Both the position numbers and the translations under genes were made by a program. 64,000 nt of DNA, taken from the NCBI GenBank assembly GCA_963713695.1, contig CAVQMU010000010.1, positions 719,120-783,119 of the forward strand, in the 5' to 3' direction. Each line of letters starts with the position of its first letter. The first letter of the stretch is position 1. Below the pieces are notes generated by a model that did not search any database, had not been told where the DNA came from, and saw only the letters and a list, made by a program, of their open reading frames with translations. Below are positions 28,901-38,103 of the stretch, one piece after another. This DNA comes from Rhodoblastus sp963713695. GTDB taxonomy: Bacteria > Pseudomonadota > Alphaproteobacteria > Rhizobiales > Beijerinckiaceae.

Positions 28901-29838
28901 AGATCACCTGCACGCCCTGCTATTGCGCGGGGACGCTGATCCTGACGGATCGCGGCGACGTCGCCGTCGAAACCCTTGAGGTCGGCGACAGGGTGATGAC
29001 GATCGGCGGCGAAAGCCGCGCGATCAAATGGATGGGAACGCGCTCCTTCGACGGGCGCTTCGTCGGCGGAAACCGCGACGTCCTGCCGATCTGCATCCGC
29101 GCGGGGGCTCTCGCCGAAAAGACTCCGAGCCGCGACCTCTGGGTTTCGCCGCATCACGCGATCTATCTCGAGGGCGTGTTGATCGAGGCCAAGGATCTCG
29201 TCAATGACGTGACGATCGTGCAGGCCGAAAGGGTCGAGCGCGTGGATTATTTCCACGTCGAGCTTTTCAGCCATGACGTGATTTTCGCTGAAGGAGCGGC
29301 GGCCGAAACTTTCGTCGACAACGACAGCCGCGCGATGTTCCAGAATGTCGACGACTTTTTCGCGCTCTACCCCGACGAAGTCGCTGTTGGCCGCAGTCCG
29401 CGGCCCTTCGCGCCTCGCCTCGACGAGGGGCGCGAGGTCGAAACGGCGTGGCTTGCGATCGCCGCCCGCGCCGGGATCCTGGCGGAGCCTGCGTCGATCC
29501 TGGCGGGGCCTGCGTCGATCCTGGCGGAGCCTGCGTCGCCCGGCGAAATGCGCGGCTGGGTCGAGGGCGTGACCTCCGACGCGCTGTGGGGCTGGGCGCA
29601 GGATGCAGGCGCTCCAGATGCGCCGGTCTGCCTGCATGTCCTCGCTGACGGCTACGTCATCGGCCGCGTGCTGGCCAATCGCTTCCGCGCCGATCTCAAG
29701 GAAGCGGGCATTGGTCGCGGCCGCCACGCCTTCCGTTTCGCCCCGCCGAAGGGCGTCGACCTTGCCAAAGCGCAGATCGAGCTGCGCCACGCCGCCGATG
29801 GCCGCAGGCTTGCCGGAACGGATCAGCGGGCGGCATAG
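22925..29838 (+). CDS. Giant beta-repeat surface/secreted protein with C-terminal Hint_2 domain; two frameshifts
   Basis: Restored length about 2,303 residues. The first 1,350 residues contain roughly 340-residue repeats, each opening with a W-x-x-GAxxDFxTxxDW-like motif. Each ends with NVxFxDGTDTLAIG followed by FGGTIxGxQxGDxIGL; clear copies of the closing motif lie near 23617, 24679, 25707 and 26770. A second block of Gly/Asn/Thr-rich strands (GTLNVES, SNSGTVNL) follows. Near the C-terminus comes CYCAGTLILTDRGDVAVETL with GDRVMTIGG and VSPHHAIYLEG, a Hint (hedgehog/intein) domain with its nucleophilic Cys and His, then GWVEGVTSDALWGWAQDAG, a domain common after Hint_2. No signal peptide is visible, so type I or a similar export is inferred. 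Shifts lie at AAA 26405-26407 and about 27424-27427. GAGGGGGCGG precedes the ATG. Confidence 0.85.
29476..29538 (+). repeat. Three tandem 21-bp repeats inside the giant gene
   Basis: Three 21-base units (29476-29496, 29497-29517, 29518-29538), each ATCCTGGCGGAGCCTGCGTCG with one A/G change in the middle copy, encode ILAEPAS, ILAGPAS and ILAEPAS. They lie between the Hint domain and the final domain and probably form a variable-length linker. Confidence 0.9.
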
Positions 29839-29850
29839 GGCCGCTCGCGT

Positions 29851-29906
29851 CGCGGAAAACATGCTTTTGCGATCATTTTATTATCGGATCGCAAAAGTTT
29901 TCCGCG
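29851..29906. terminator. Long hairpin between the convergent giant gene and fixJ
   Basis: CGCGGAAAA (29851-29859) and CTTTTGCGATC (29864-29874) pair with GATCGCAAAAG (29887-29897) and TTTTCCGCG (29898-29906). This gives a 20-bp stem with one four-base bulge and an AT-rich loop. It sits exactly between two stop codons facing each other, so a bidirectional transcription end is likely. The sequence could also be a dispersed palindromic repeat. Confidence 0.6.
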
Positions 29907-29919
29907 CGAGCTTTATGCT

Positions 29920-30534
29920 TTAAGCTTGCGCCGCCTCGGCCAGCAGGGACATGCGCACCAGTTCCGACAGGCTTTGCGCCTCGGTCTTGTTCATGAGGTT
30001 GGCGCGATGCGTCTCGATCGTGCGGACGCTGATGCCGAGCTCGAAGGCCATGGTCTTGTTGAGCTTGCCCTTCAGCAATCCCGCCAGAATCTCCTGCTCG
30101 CGCTGGGTCAGGCTGGCCAGTTTTTCCCGAGCCGCCTGCGCCTCGGCGATGTCGGCCCGCCACTCGCCACGTCGCGCCAGGGCTGACTGCACGGATGTCA
30201 CCATCAATTCGTCGTCGAAGGGTTTCTCGATGAAATCGACGGCTCCGAGCTTCATCGCCTTCACCGCCTGCGGCACGTCCGCGAAGGCGGTCATGACGAT
30301 CGCCGGCAATTGGATGCGGCGATTTCTCATCTCGTCCAGCAATTCGAGGCCGGTCATCTCGGGCATGCGGATGTCGCTGATCATGCAGCCCGTTGGCGCC
30401 GGATTGGCGTCGAGAAATTCATGCGCGGATGCGTATAGTCTGGTGACCAGCCCGGCGCTCTTCAGGAGCAGGGCCAGGGACTCGCGCACGGCCGGATCGT
30501 CTTCGATGATGTGAACCGTTTGACCCGACGTCAT
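29920..30534 (-). CDS. fixJ: FixJ-type response regulator
   Basis: 204 residues, the standard FixJ length. The receiver domain has the acidic pair EDD, phospho-acceptor Asp in SDIRMPEMTG, the conserved Thr in VMTAFADV and Lys in IEKPF. The C-terminal LuxR/GerE helix-turn-helix is LTQREQEILAGLLKG to ISVRTIETHRANLM. ATG 30534 is chosen by comparison with family length. It is divergent from the fixL-like kinase gene, with 231 bases between them, and should be its phosphorylation partner. No fixK or nif/fix structural genes are in the window. Confidence 0.9.
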   Translation of the reverse strand: MTSGQTVHIIEDDPAVRESLALLLKSAGLVTRLYASAHEFLDANPAPTGCMISDIRMPEMTGLELLDEMRNRRIQLPAIVMTAFADVPQAVKAMKLGAVDFIEKPFDDELMVTSVQSALARRGEWRADIAEAQAAREKLASLTQREQEILAGLLKGKLNKTMAFELGISVRTIETHRANLMNKTEAQSLSELVRMSLLAEAAQA

Positions 30535-30765
30535 AAATTCATATCCTGGAATGCTTGGCGACCTCGCCCCGGTTCCGGCGAGAGAACCGGAGAAGGGCAC
30601 GCGGCGACTTCCACCAATATACAACTTGCGTGATATTTTCCAATATGGCGTGCTATCGTTCGCGTTCGAGCGAATCTACATTCGTGGGAAGGCGGCTGAT
30701 GGAACACGACCGGGACCAGAACTCCCTGGTCTGGAAGCGGGGCGCCGATACCGGGACCCGCGATA

Positions 30766-32661
30766 TTGCGCCTGTTTGCGCGCCTGGCGTTGATGCCGCT
30801 GGCGCTGCGCGTGGCGGTCTCGCTGTTCGCTCTGTTTCTGGCCTTCGGCCTCCGTTCAGCGCTTGTCGATCTTGTCGGCGAGCGGGCGTTCTATTTTACT
30901 TATTATCCTGCAATCGCCGTCGCGGTCCTGCTGCTTGGGACCTGGGGAGGCGTAGCGGCCGCGCTTTTGGCGGTTGCGTCGACACATTCCCTTTTCGGGA
31001 CCTGGCGGATCGCTGCTGTCAATGGGCGCGAGGACACGCTGACCCTGGTCGTTTTCTTCATCAACGCCACCGTGGTGATCTTCCTCGCGCGCATGGCGCA
31101 AATCATCTCTCACGCGCGCGCCGAGCGCGAGGATTTGATCCGTCTCAACGCAGAGGAGCTTGGCCATTTCGTCGAGCAGACGCCCGTGGCCATGGCGATG
31201 TTCGATCGCGACATGCGTTATCTCGCCGTCAGCGCGCGTTGGCGCGAGGACTATGGCCTGGCGCGCGACGTGGTCGGCAAGTCGCATTATGCGGTCTTTC
31301 CGGAAATCGACGAGGTTTGGAAGGATATTCACCGCCGCGCGCTTGGCGGCGAGCGCATCAGCAGCGACGAGGACAAATTCGTTCGGCAGGACGGCTCCGT
31401 GCAATGGCTGCGCTGGGAAGTGCGTCCCTGGCGCCTTCCGCATGACGGGATTGGCGGCGTCATCATATATTCGGAGGATATTTCAGAGCGCCTCCGGATC
31501 GAAAACGCGCTGCACGACAATGAAAGGCGCCTCAACGCCATCGTCGCGGCGGCGATGGAGGCGGTGATATCGATCGACAGGAACGGCGCCATCCAGTCGG
31601 CCAATCCGGCGGCGGCGGAAATGTTCGGCCTCGCGCCCAAGGACATGCTCGGGCGGAATGTCAGGTCGCTGATGCCGGCGCCTTATCACGACGAGCACGA
31701 TCGCTACATCGCATCCTACCTGGCCGGCGGAGTGAAAAAGATCATCGGGATGCGCCGGAAAGTCGCGGGCAAACGGAGCAATGGCGAGGTCTTTCCGCTG
31801 GAGTTGACCGTCACCGAGGCGATCCTCGACGGCGACGTCCTGTTCGTCGGCTTCCTGCGCGATTTGAGCCCGATCGAAGAGGAAAAGCTGCGGGTCAACG
31901 CCCTGCGCGAGGAACTGGCGCATGTCAGCCGCCTCAACGACATGGGCGAAGTGGTGGCCGGGCTGGCGCATGAAGTGGGGCAGCCTGTCGCGGCGATCCT
32001 CAATTTCGCCGCCGCGCATCGCCGCGCCATGGCGGCGACCGGCAAGTCGCCGGAGCCCGACCTCGTCGCAAAGATCGAAGTGCAGGCGCGCCGCGCCGCC
32101 GATATTCTGAAACGCCTGCGCGGCTACATTGAAAAGCGGCCGCCAGAACGCGTGGCGGAGCGGATTCACGAACTGATCGACGACGCGCTGAAATTGTCGG
32201 TCCTTCGCTCTCGCGCCCATGTCCTGAATATTCCCCCCGCCGCAGAGGAAGGCGACTGCCGGGTCTTCGTCGATCGCGTGCAGATCGGGCAGGTTCTGGT
32301 CAATCTCCTGCGCAACGCCGACGACGCGCTGATCGACGCATCGGCCCCCGAAATCGTCATCGAAACAGCGCTTGTCGAACCGCGCAAGATCAGGGTCAGC
32401 GTCGCCGACAATGGCGACGGCGTCGATCCGGACGTTGTGGCCGAACTGTTCAGCCCCTTCTTCAGCACCAGGAAATTTGGCATGGGCGTCGGACTTTCGC
32501 TCGTCAAGTCGATTGTCGAGGCCCATGGAGGCGTCATTTCCTACCGCCCCAATGCGCCGCGCGGCTCGATTTTCGAATTCACCCTCCCGGCTTCCTGTGG
32601 CGGCGACGAAGACGCCAGCCAGCGCGACGGAGATTTGGAGACGCGACCAGTCGAAGGCTAA
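30766..32661 (+). CDS. fixL: FixL-type sensor histidine kinase with haem-PAS-like domain
   Basis: 631 residues: four N-terminal membrane segments (about 10-110), a first PAS domain (about 130-245), a second PAS domain (about 255-370), dimerisation/phospho-acceptor helix with H402 in LAHEVGQP, and an ATPase domain with NLLRNADDA and DNGDGVD. The second PAS contains PYHDEHDRYIASY, IIGMRR and GKRSNGEVFPLELTV, the FixL haem-pocket pattern. H311 aligns with the haem-ligating His200 and R331 with the O2-contacting Arg220 of Bradyrhizobium FixL. The start is weak: TTG 30766, or ATG 30793; no good ribosome-binding site is visible. Oxygen sensing is therefore probable. The stop overlaps that of the convergent hydrolase gene. 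Confidence 0.88.
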   Translation: MRLFARLALMPLALRVAVSLFALFLAFGLRSALVDLVGERAFYFTYYPAIAVAVLLLGTWGGVAAALLAVASTHSLFGTWRIAAVNGREDTLTLVVFFINATVVIFLARMAQIISHARAEREDLIRLNAEELGHFVEQTPVAMAMFDRDMRYLAVSARWREDYGLARDVVGKSHYAVFPEIDEVWKDIHRRALGGERISSDEDKFVRQDGSVQWLRWEVRPWRLPHDGIGGVIIYSEDISERLRIENALHDNERRLNAIVAAAMEAVISIDRNGAIQSANPAAAEMFGLAPKDMLGRNVRSLMPAPYHDEHDRYIASYLAGGVKKIIGMRRKVAGKRSNGEVFPLELTVTEAILDGDVLFVGFLRDLSPIEEEKLRVNALREELAHVSRLNDMGEVVAGLAHEVGQPVAAILNFAAAHRRAMAATGKSPEPDLVAKIEVQARRAADILKRLRGYIEKRPPERVAERIHELIDDALKLSVLRSRAHVLNIPPAAEEGDCRVFVDRVQIGQVLVNLLRNADDALIDASAPEIVIETALVEPRKIRVSVADNGDGVDPDVVAELFSPFFSTRKFGMGVGLSLVKSIVEAHGGVISYRPNAPRGSIFEFTLPASCGGDEDASQRDGDLETRPVEG

Positions 32662-33950
32662 GCCGTTCGGCTCCTCATGGCGGCGAAATCGGCCATCAGC
32701 GCCATCACTTCAGCATCGTCGAGCTGGTGAAAATCGAGGTAGAACTCTCCGATGGCGCAAAATGTCGGGGGCGCGGCAAGCGTGACGATTTCATCGACCT
32801 GTTCGCCCAGCCGCAGGACCGCCGAACGGGCGGCGACGGGCGCCGCGACCACGAGTGTTCTGGGTCCGCGGCGCTTCAGGGCGTGGATTGCGGCCTCCAT
32901 GCTGGCGCCGGTCGCGATCCCGTCATCGACCAGCACGGCCGTGCGCCCGCTGGCGACAACCGGCGCCGCATTGCCGAGATATAGCGCGCGCCGGCGTTCG
33001 ATCTCCTCGAACTGCACGGCGGCGAGGCGTTCTATCTCCTTTCGGCCGACGCCCATCGCCGCGACGATGTCGGCGTTAACAACGATCTCCGGATTTTCGC
33101 CGTCCACCGCCGCGCCGAGCGCCAGTTCAGGCTGGCGCGGAGCGCCGATCTTGCGCGAGAAAATCAAGTCGAGCGGCGCGTCAAGTTTTCTGGCGATCTC
33201 CGCCGCCACCGGCGCGCCGCCGCGCGGCAGGGCATAAATCACGGGATCGGCGAGCCCCATGCGGGCCAGTCTTCCGGCGAGCAACCGGCCCGCCTCGGCG
33301 CGATCCTGGAAAATGAGTGGACGCGGGCGCAAATGCATGTCGAACCAGGCTCTCGCCGCCGCGAGGACGGCTTCGAGCGCGCCGGGCTCCTCGAACAAAT
33401 GGCCGGCGCCGGGGATGATGGTCAGTTTCGCGCGGGACAGTCGCTTTTGCGCTGCGCGATTGAGCGAGAGAACCTGCTCGTCGCGGCTTCCAACCAGCAG
33501 CAAAGTCGGCGCGCGCACTTTCTCGAGCCAGTCCTCGGCGAGATCGGGCCGGCCTCCGCGCGAAACCACGGCGTCGACTTCGCGGCGCCGCGCGGCCGCC
33601 GCGCAGAGCGCCGCCGCTGCCCCGGTGCTGGCGCCGAACAGGCCGAGCGGCAGGCCGAAGGTCCTGTCGTCGGCGCGCACAAAATCAATCGCCTCGACGA
33701 CCCTGGAGCCGAGCAAAGCGATGTCGAAGACGTTTCTGCGATCGGCCGCCTCGTCGTCGCGCAGCAAGTCGAACAGCAACGTCGCATAGCCCGCGCGAAA
33801 AAAACCTTCCGCCGCAAAAAGGTTGCGCTTCGACAGGCGGCTTGACCCGGAGCCGTGCGCGAAGAGGATCAGGCCGCGCGGCTCGTCCGGCAAGGCGAAG
33901 ACGCCGGGCAAGCCGGCCGTTCCCAATTCGATGTCTTCGCGCGCGATCAT
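32658..33950 (-). CDS. Fusion of alpha/beta-hydrolase (dienelactone-hydrolase-like) and phosphoribosyltransferase
   Basis: 430 residues. The first half is an alpha/beta hydrolase (LILFAHGSGSS as oxyanion segment, GLFGASTGAAAA as nucleophile elbow with Ser, GSRDEQVL acid region and PGAGHLFEEPG with the catalytic His). The second half is a type I phosphoribosyltransferase with YALPRGGAPVA and the PRPP loop VLVDDGIATGAS. Such proteins occur either as two neighbouring genes or fused. The role is uncertain, perhaps nucleotide or glycoside salvage. ATG 33950 is used; a longer reading adds 18 residues without domain content. Confidence 0.85.
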   Translation of the reverse strand: MIAREDIELGTAGLPGVFALPDEPRGLILFAHGSGSSRLSKRNLFAAEGFFRAGYATLLFDLLRDDEAADRRNVFDIALLGSRVVEAIDFVRADDRTFGLPLGLFGASTGAAAALCAAAARRREVDAVVSRGGRPDLAEDWLEKVRAPTLLLVGSRDEQVLSLNRAAQKRLSRAKLTIIPGAGHLFEEPGALEAVLAAARAWFDMHLRPRPLIFQDRAEAGRLLAGRLARMGLADPVIYALPRGGAPVAAEIARKLDAPLDLIFSRKIGAPRQPELALGAAVDGENPEIVVNADIVAAMGVGRKEIERLAAVQFEEIERRRALYLGNAAPVVASGRTAVLVDDGIATGASMEAAIHALKRRGPRTLVVAAPVAARSAVLRLGEQVDEIVTLAAPPTFCAIGEFYLDFHQLDDAEVMALMADFAAMRSRTA

Positions 33951-34027
33951 GACGGCCGCTATTCTGGCGCAGCCACAAACCGTCGCGCAAAACTCGGAAA
34001 ACACTTGGCTTCAGCCTGCGAAACGAG

Positions 34028-34921
34028 TCAGTTTTCGTCGTGCAGGAAATCCGGCGTCGTCTGCATGAGCTTGCGCGCCAGCGGCGGCGCGGGCTGTCGG
34101 TCGGCGATGACGAGGCCGATCATGCGACGCGCTTCCGGTTCGACGAGCGGCAGCGCCTTGACGCCCTGCGGCGGCCCGAACAATTCGAGCAATTGCCGCG
34201 AGGCGATGCTGTTGACGCCGGGCAGGGCGGCATGGGTGCAGAGGTTGAAAATCGAATTGGTCTCCATGGCTGGCCGGGGCGCCTTGCCCACCGAGCGAAA
34301 AATTCCGTCGATGATGCGGCGGTTCTGCATGTCCGAGGTCAGCAGGCAGAGCCGTTGCTCGGCGGCTTCGGCCCAGGAAATTTCCGAGCGGCCGCCGAGC
34401 GGGCCGTCGGCGCGGGTCAGCAGGCAATAGGTTTCCGCATAGACCGGCTTGGACAGGACATTGGGCAAGGGCTCATTGTCGAGATAGGTCATGCCGGCGT
34501 CGAGTTCGAAATCGCCCAGCTTTTCAAGGATTTCGTCCGAGGTCAGCGACAGCACTTCGAGCGTCACATTGGGGAAAGCCGCGCAGAACGGCGCCGTGAC
34601 GCGCACCGCCATCGGCAGCGCCGTGGGAATCACGCCAAGGCGCAGCTTGCCGCCAAGTCCATCGCGCGCCTCCGCCATTTCAGCGCGCATCAGCTCCAGC
34701 TCGACGAGGATGCGGCGAACGCGTCCGAGCACGATTTCGCCTTCGGGCGTAAAGCCCTGGAACCGCGGGTCGCGCTCGATCAGCAGCACGCCGAGCTCCT
34801 CCTCCATCTGCGCCAGGGCGGCGGAGAGCGTCGGTTGCGAAACATTGCAGGCGTCGGCGGCGCGCCGGAAATGCTTTTCACGCGCCAGGGCGTCCAGATA
34901 TTCAAACTGCCGGATGAACAT
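34028..34921 (-). CDS. LysR-family transcriptional regulator
   Basis: 297 residues. The N-terminal winged helix-turn-helix (FRRAADACNVSQPTLSAALA) begins close to the start MFIRQFEYL, ATG 34921, followed by the linker helix and a periplasmic-binding-like effector domain (LRLGVIPTALPMAV, FELDAGMTYLDNEPL). The N-terminal sequence resembles regulators often found next to formate dehydrogenase operons, but no such operon is here. The target is unknown. The neighbouring genes on both sides read the same way. Confidence 0.88.
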   Translation of the reverse strand: MFIRQFEYLDALAREKHFRRAADACNVSQPTLSAALAQMEEELGVLLIERDPRFQGFTPEGEIVLGRVRRILVELELMRAEMAEARDGLGGKLRLGVIPTALPMAVRVTAPFCAAFPNVTLEVLSLTSDEILEKLGDFELDAGMTYLDNEPLPNVLSKPVYAETYCLLTRADGPLGGRSEISWAEAAEQRLCLLTSDMQNRRIIDGIFRSVGKAPRPAMETNSIFNLCTHAALPGVNSIASRQLLELFGPPQGVKALPLVEPEARRMIGLVIADRQPAPPLARKLMQTTPDFLHDEN

Positions 34922-35010
34922 GGTGTGGCGTTCTCCCGCTCCGCCTGAACGCAAGCTCGCACGAGTTGCCGACAAAGCAATGTGCGAAACACGGAAATGC
35001 CATATCTATT

Positions 35011-36815
35011 TCAATTTGGCGCCGCGGGTTTCGGCAGCAGCGGCGCGGCCGCGTCGGACCGATTGATCAGGCCGAGCGCGTCCGGGGCCAGCGTGGCGTC
35101 GTCCCAGCCGCCGGTCAGGGTGAAGCCGAGCTGCATCGGCTTGGCTTCGGCGGCGCCGGAGATCCGGCTGGCCATGGCGTGCAGGTCGACGGTGCGTTCG
35201 GCCAGTTGCGCGCGGCCCGAGAAATAGACGGTCAACTGCGGATCGCGCGCCACGCCTTCCTCGATGTCGGCGTTGCCCTGGGCCATGCTGAATTTCGCTT
35301 CGAGCGTGTCGAAGGCGGTGCGTCCCGAACGCAATTCCTGGCCTGCGCTGAGTGGCCGGCGCTCCATGTGGCGAAACGCGAGGCCGAGGTCGAGGCCGTA
35401 GATTTCACCGGAATCCACGCCCAATTCGCCGCGGGCGTCGAGATGGCCCGCCAATTCGTAGAAGGAGGCGCCGGTTGTCTCGAAACTGACGTCGGCGCGG
35501 CCCGTCCCGGTCATCGACTGGCGCTTGAATCCGTCCCACAGCAAGGCGGCGACATCGATCTTCTGCGCGAAGGCGGAGCCGCGAATGTCCAGTCCGCTGG
35601 AGGTTTCGGCAATGATCGCGCGCGCCCGGACCTGACCGGAATAGGCCGTGGCCTCGGCCAGCGACAGTTCGAGCCGTCCATTTTTCAGGATCGCCGACAA
35701 GGCGGCGTCGTCGAACTGAAAATCACCCAGGCGGGCGTGCGCCGCCGACAGGCGCAGGTCGAGATCGGCGGCCGAGAGTTGGGAGGAAGGAAAAATTTCA
35801 TGGCTCCACTGGCCCCCGGCTGTCGGCGCGGGCAAATCCTGGAACATCGGCGCGAGATTGACGGATTTTCCGGCGAGGGTCGCGGCGATCAGCGGGCGCG
35901 GCCCGTCGAGCCGGATCGACGCCGCGCCGTCGAGCGAATTGCCATCCACCGTCACGTTGAGCGCAGGAAAGGAAAGCAGGGTCGGATCGAGCGAGGCCTC
36001 GCCCTTGATCGCGGCGTTGGCGTAGGGGCCGGGCAGGGGCAGCGCAACGCCGAGCCATTGCGCGGCGAGGCGCAGCGAGGGCGCCGCGCTCGCGATCTGG
36101 CCGTGAAAGCGCGGTTGTGGCGAAAGAGTCAGGGCGCCATTGAGGTCTATCTGGAAGGCGTCGCCGTCGATGCGCAGGGTGAGCGGGCTTTCGCCGCCGC
36201 CCGGCAATTTGTCGGGCTGCGCCGCCCAGAGCGCGAATTGCGCCGGCGGCTGATCGCCGTCGAGCGAAGCGAACCGGCAATGTCCGGTCAGCGACAGCGG
36301 CTTGCCGGCGCTTTGCCAGTCAAGCCGGGCGTCGAGATCATCGGCGACGAGCTCCGGCTTTTCCGATTCAGAACGGCGGAGGAAGACTTTGCCGTTGGCT
36401 ATGTCGATTTCCCCGAGGGCCATGCCGCCGCGCGCGATCCTGTCGCCGGCGGCGGGCGCGGCAGATTCCGCGCGTGCGGCGTCAACGGTGACTGTGGCGT
36501 CGAAAAGCATGGTCCGCGCGAGAGAGAACGGCCGGTGAGAAGACCGCTCATTCCCAGGTCGAAGCGCAGGCTCGACGCGGATATCCTGATGTCGCCGCCG
36601 TGCTCGAGTTCGGCTTCATAGATTCGGATATGCGGACGGGGCAAAAGGGCGAAGACCGAGCGCCCGTGCGACGCCAGCCGCATGCCGGAAGCGCTCCTGA
36701 TCTGTCCCTCGATGGCGAGGATTTGCGCGTTCTGCGAAACGGTCCAGGGCGCCGCGGCCAGCGCGACCAATATGGCGACGACCCCGGCCAGGACCCACTT
36801 GATGTTGAATTTCAT
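35011..36815 (-). CDS. AsmA-family protein, with a frameshift near 36515
   Basis: Restored length 601 residues. One N-terminal membrane anchor (VLAGVVAILVALAAAPWTV) is followed by an AsmA-like region (ALLPRPHIRIYEAEL), a long beta-rich periplasmic part and the C-terminal AsmA signature (RGELGVDSGEIYGLDLGLAF, FDTLEAKFSMAQG). AsmA proteins influence outer-membrane lipid/protein homeostasis. The first 100 residues and the rest are out of frame; adding one base near 36512-36520 (around CGCGGACCATG) restores continuity. It ends about 90 bases upstream of the LysR gene. Confidence 0.8.
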
Positions 36816-36865
36816 GCCGGCAGGATAAACGTCTGGGCCGCCGCCGCAAACCGCAAAAAGCGAAA

Positions 36866-38053
36866 CTACGCCGCCGGGGCCGCCGCGCGCGCGGGAACCA
36901 CCGCCGCGCGCACCGGAGTTTTGGGCGAAACTTGCAGGAAACGCGCGGTTTCAGCCTTGACGATGGCCGAGAAATTCCTGGCGAAAGCTTCGCGGGAAAA
37001 ACGTTCGGAATTGGCGCGGCAATTCTGGGGCGTGAAATCCGCCTCGTGCATTTCGAACGCCTTTACGGCCGCGATAATGGCGTCTTCCGTCTGGGCGCCG
37101 AAGAACAGGCCGGTCGGATTGTCGCTTTCCGGACCTATCACGGTCTCCAGCGAACCGCCGCGCCCAAAAGCGATGACCGGCGTTCCGCACGCCTGGGCTT
37201 CGACCGGCATGATGCCGAAATCCTCTTCCGCGGCGAAGACGAAAGCCCGGGCGCGGCTCATCTGCTCGCGCAGCGCCAAATCGTCCTGATAGCCGAGAAT
37301 GGTGACGTTCGAGGTCGCGAGCTTTCGCACCTGCGCCATGTCGGGTCCGTCGCCGACGATCACGAGCTTCCGACCGGGCATGCGGGCGAAGGCGCTGACG
37401 ATCAGGGGCATGCGCTTGTAGGCGACCATGCGCGACGCCGCGAGATAGAAGTCCTGCTTCTCTTCGCGATAGGGCATGTTCTCTATGTCGACGGGCGGAT
37501 GGACGACGTCGGCCTCGCGGCGATAGACCTTGGCGATCCGCCGCGCGATATAGGCGGAATTGGCGATCATTCGCTCGGGACCGTTGGCGGTGCGCAGGTC
37601 CCATATGCGCAGGTAATGCAGCAGGACGCGCGCCATCCACGATCGGACCCCGCGCGTAAGACCGGATTCGTCGAGATAGGTTTGCTGCAGGTCCCAGGCG
37701 TAGCGCATGGGCGAATGGATGTAGGACAGGTGGATCTGGTTGGGGCCGGTGATGACGCCCTTGGCGACGGCGTGCGAGGATGAAATGATCAGATCATAGT
37801 CGGACAGGTCGAATTGCTCGATGGCCAGCGGCATCAGCGGCATGAACATGCGGTGCCGGGTCTTGGCTCCCCAGAGGTTTTGCAGGAAACTCGTCGTCAG
37901 CTTGCGTCCGCGCAACATGCCGTCCTGCCCAGGGGGCAGGGCGCAGATCAGGGTGAACAGGTCAGCGTCTGGAAAAAGCTCGAGAATTCCCTCGACGACC
38001 TTCTCCGAGCCCGCGCGGGTCACCAGCCATTCATGTACGATAGCGACTTTCAT
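36866..38053 (-). CDS. GT4-type glycosyltransferase (WbaZ/RfaB-like)
   Basis: 395 residues. The N-terminal Rossmann start is MKVAIVHEWLVTRAGSEKVV; the C-terminal GT-B donor domain has AASRMVAYKRMPLIVSAF, LVIVGDGPDM and the acidic EEDFGIMPVEAQACGTPVIA motif, where the two Glu contact the nucleotide sugar. These are features of cytoplasmic GT4 enzymes of polysaccharide synthesis. The C-terminus ends in an Ala/Pro/Arg-rich tail. It is at the left edge of the polysaccharide locus. Confidence 0.88.
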   Translation of the reverse strand: MKVAIVHEWLVTRAGSEKVVEGILELFPDADLFTLICALPPGQDGMLRGRKLTTSFLQNLWGAKTRHRMFMPLMPLAIEQFDLSDYDLIISSSHAVAKGVITGPNQIHLSYIHSPMRYAWDLQQTYLDESGLTRGVRSWMARVLLHYLRIWDLRTANGPERMIANSAYIARRIAKVYRREADVVHPPVDIENMPYREEKQDFYLAASRMVAYKRMPLIVSAFARMPGRKLVIVGDGPDMAQVRKLATSNVTILGYQDDLALREQMSRARAFVFAAEEDFGIMPVEAQACGTPVIAFGRGGSLETVIGPESDNPTGLFFGAQTEDAIIAAVKAFEMHEADFTPQNCRANSERFSREAFARNFSAIVKAETARFLQVSPKTPVRAAVVPARAAAPAA

Positions 38054-38103
38054 TGCCGGTCCGCGTGAGAATCCATTCGCGGACGATAGGCTGCCGACGT
38101 TAA

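Noticed and set aside
29476..29538. CRISPR-like array
   Set aside because: The units are contiguous, in frame and encode a peptide repeat; there are no spacers.
30555..31445. Open frame in another phase at the start of the fixL-like gene
   Set aside because: Only the first 30 codons look protein-like; the remainder overlaps the well-supported kinase in a shadow frame.
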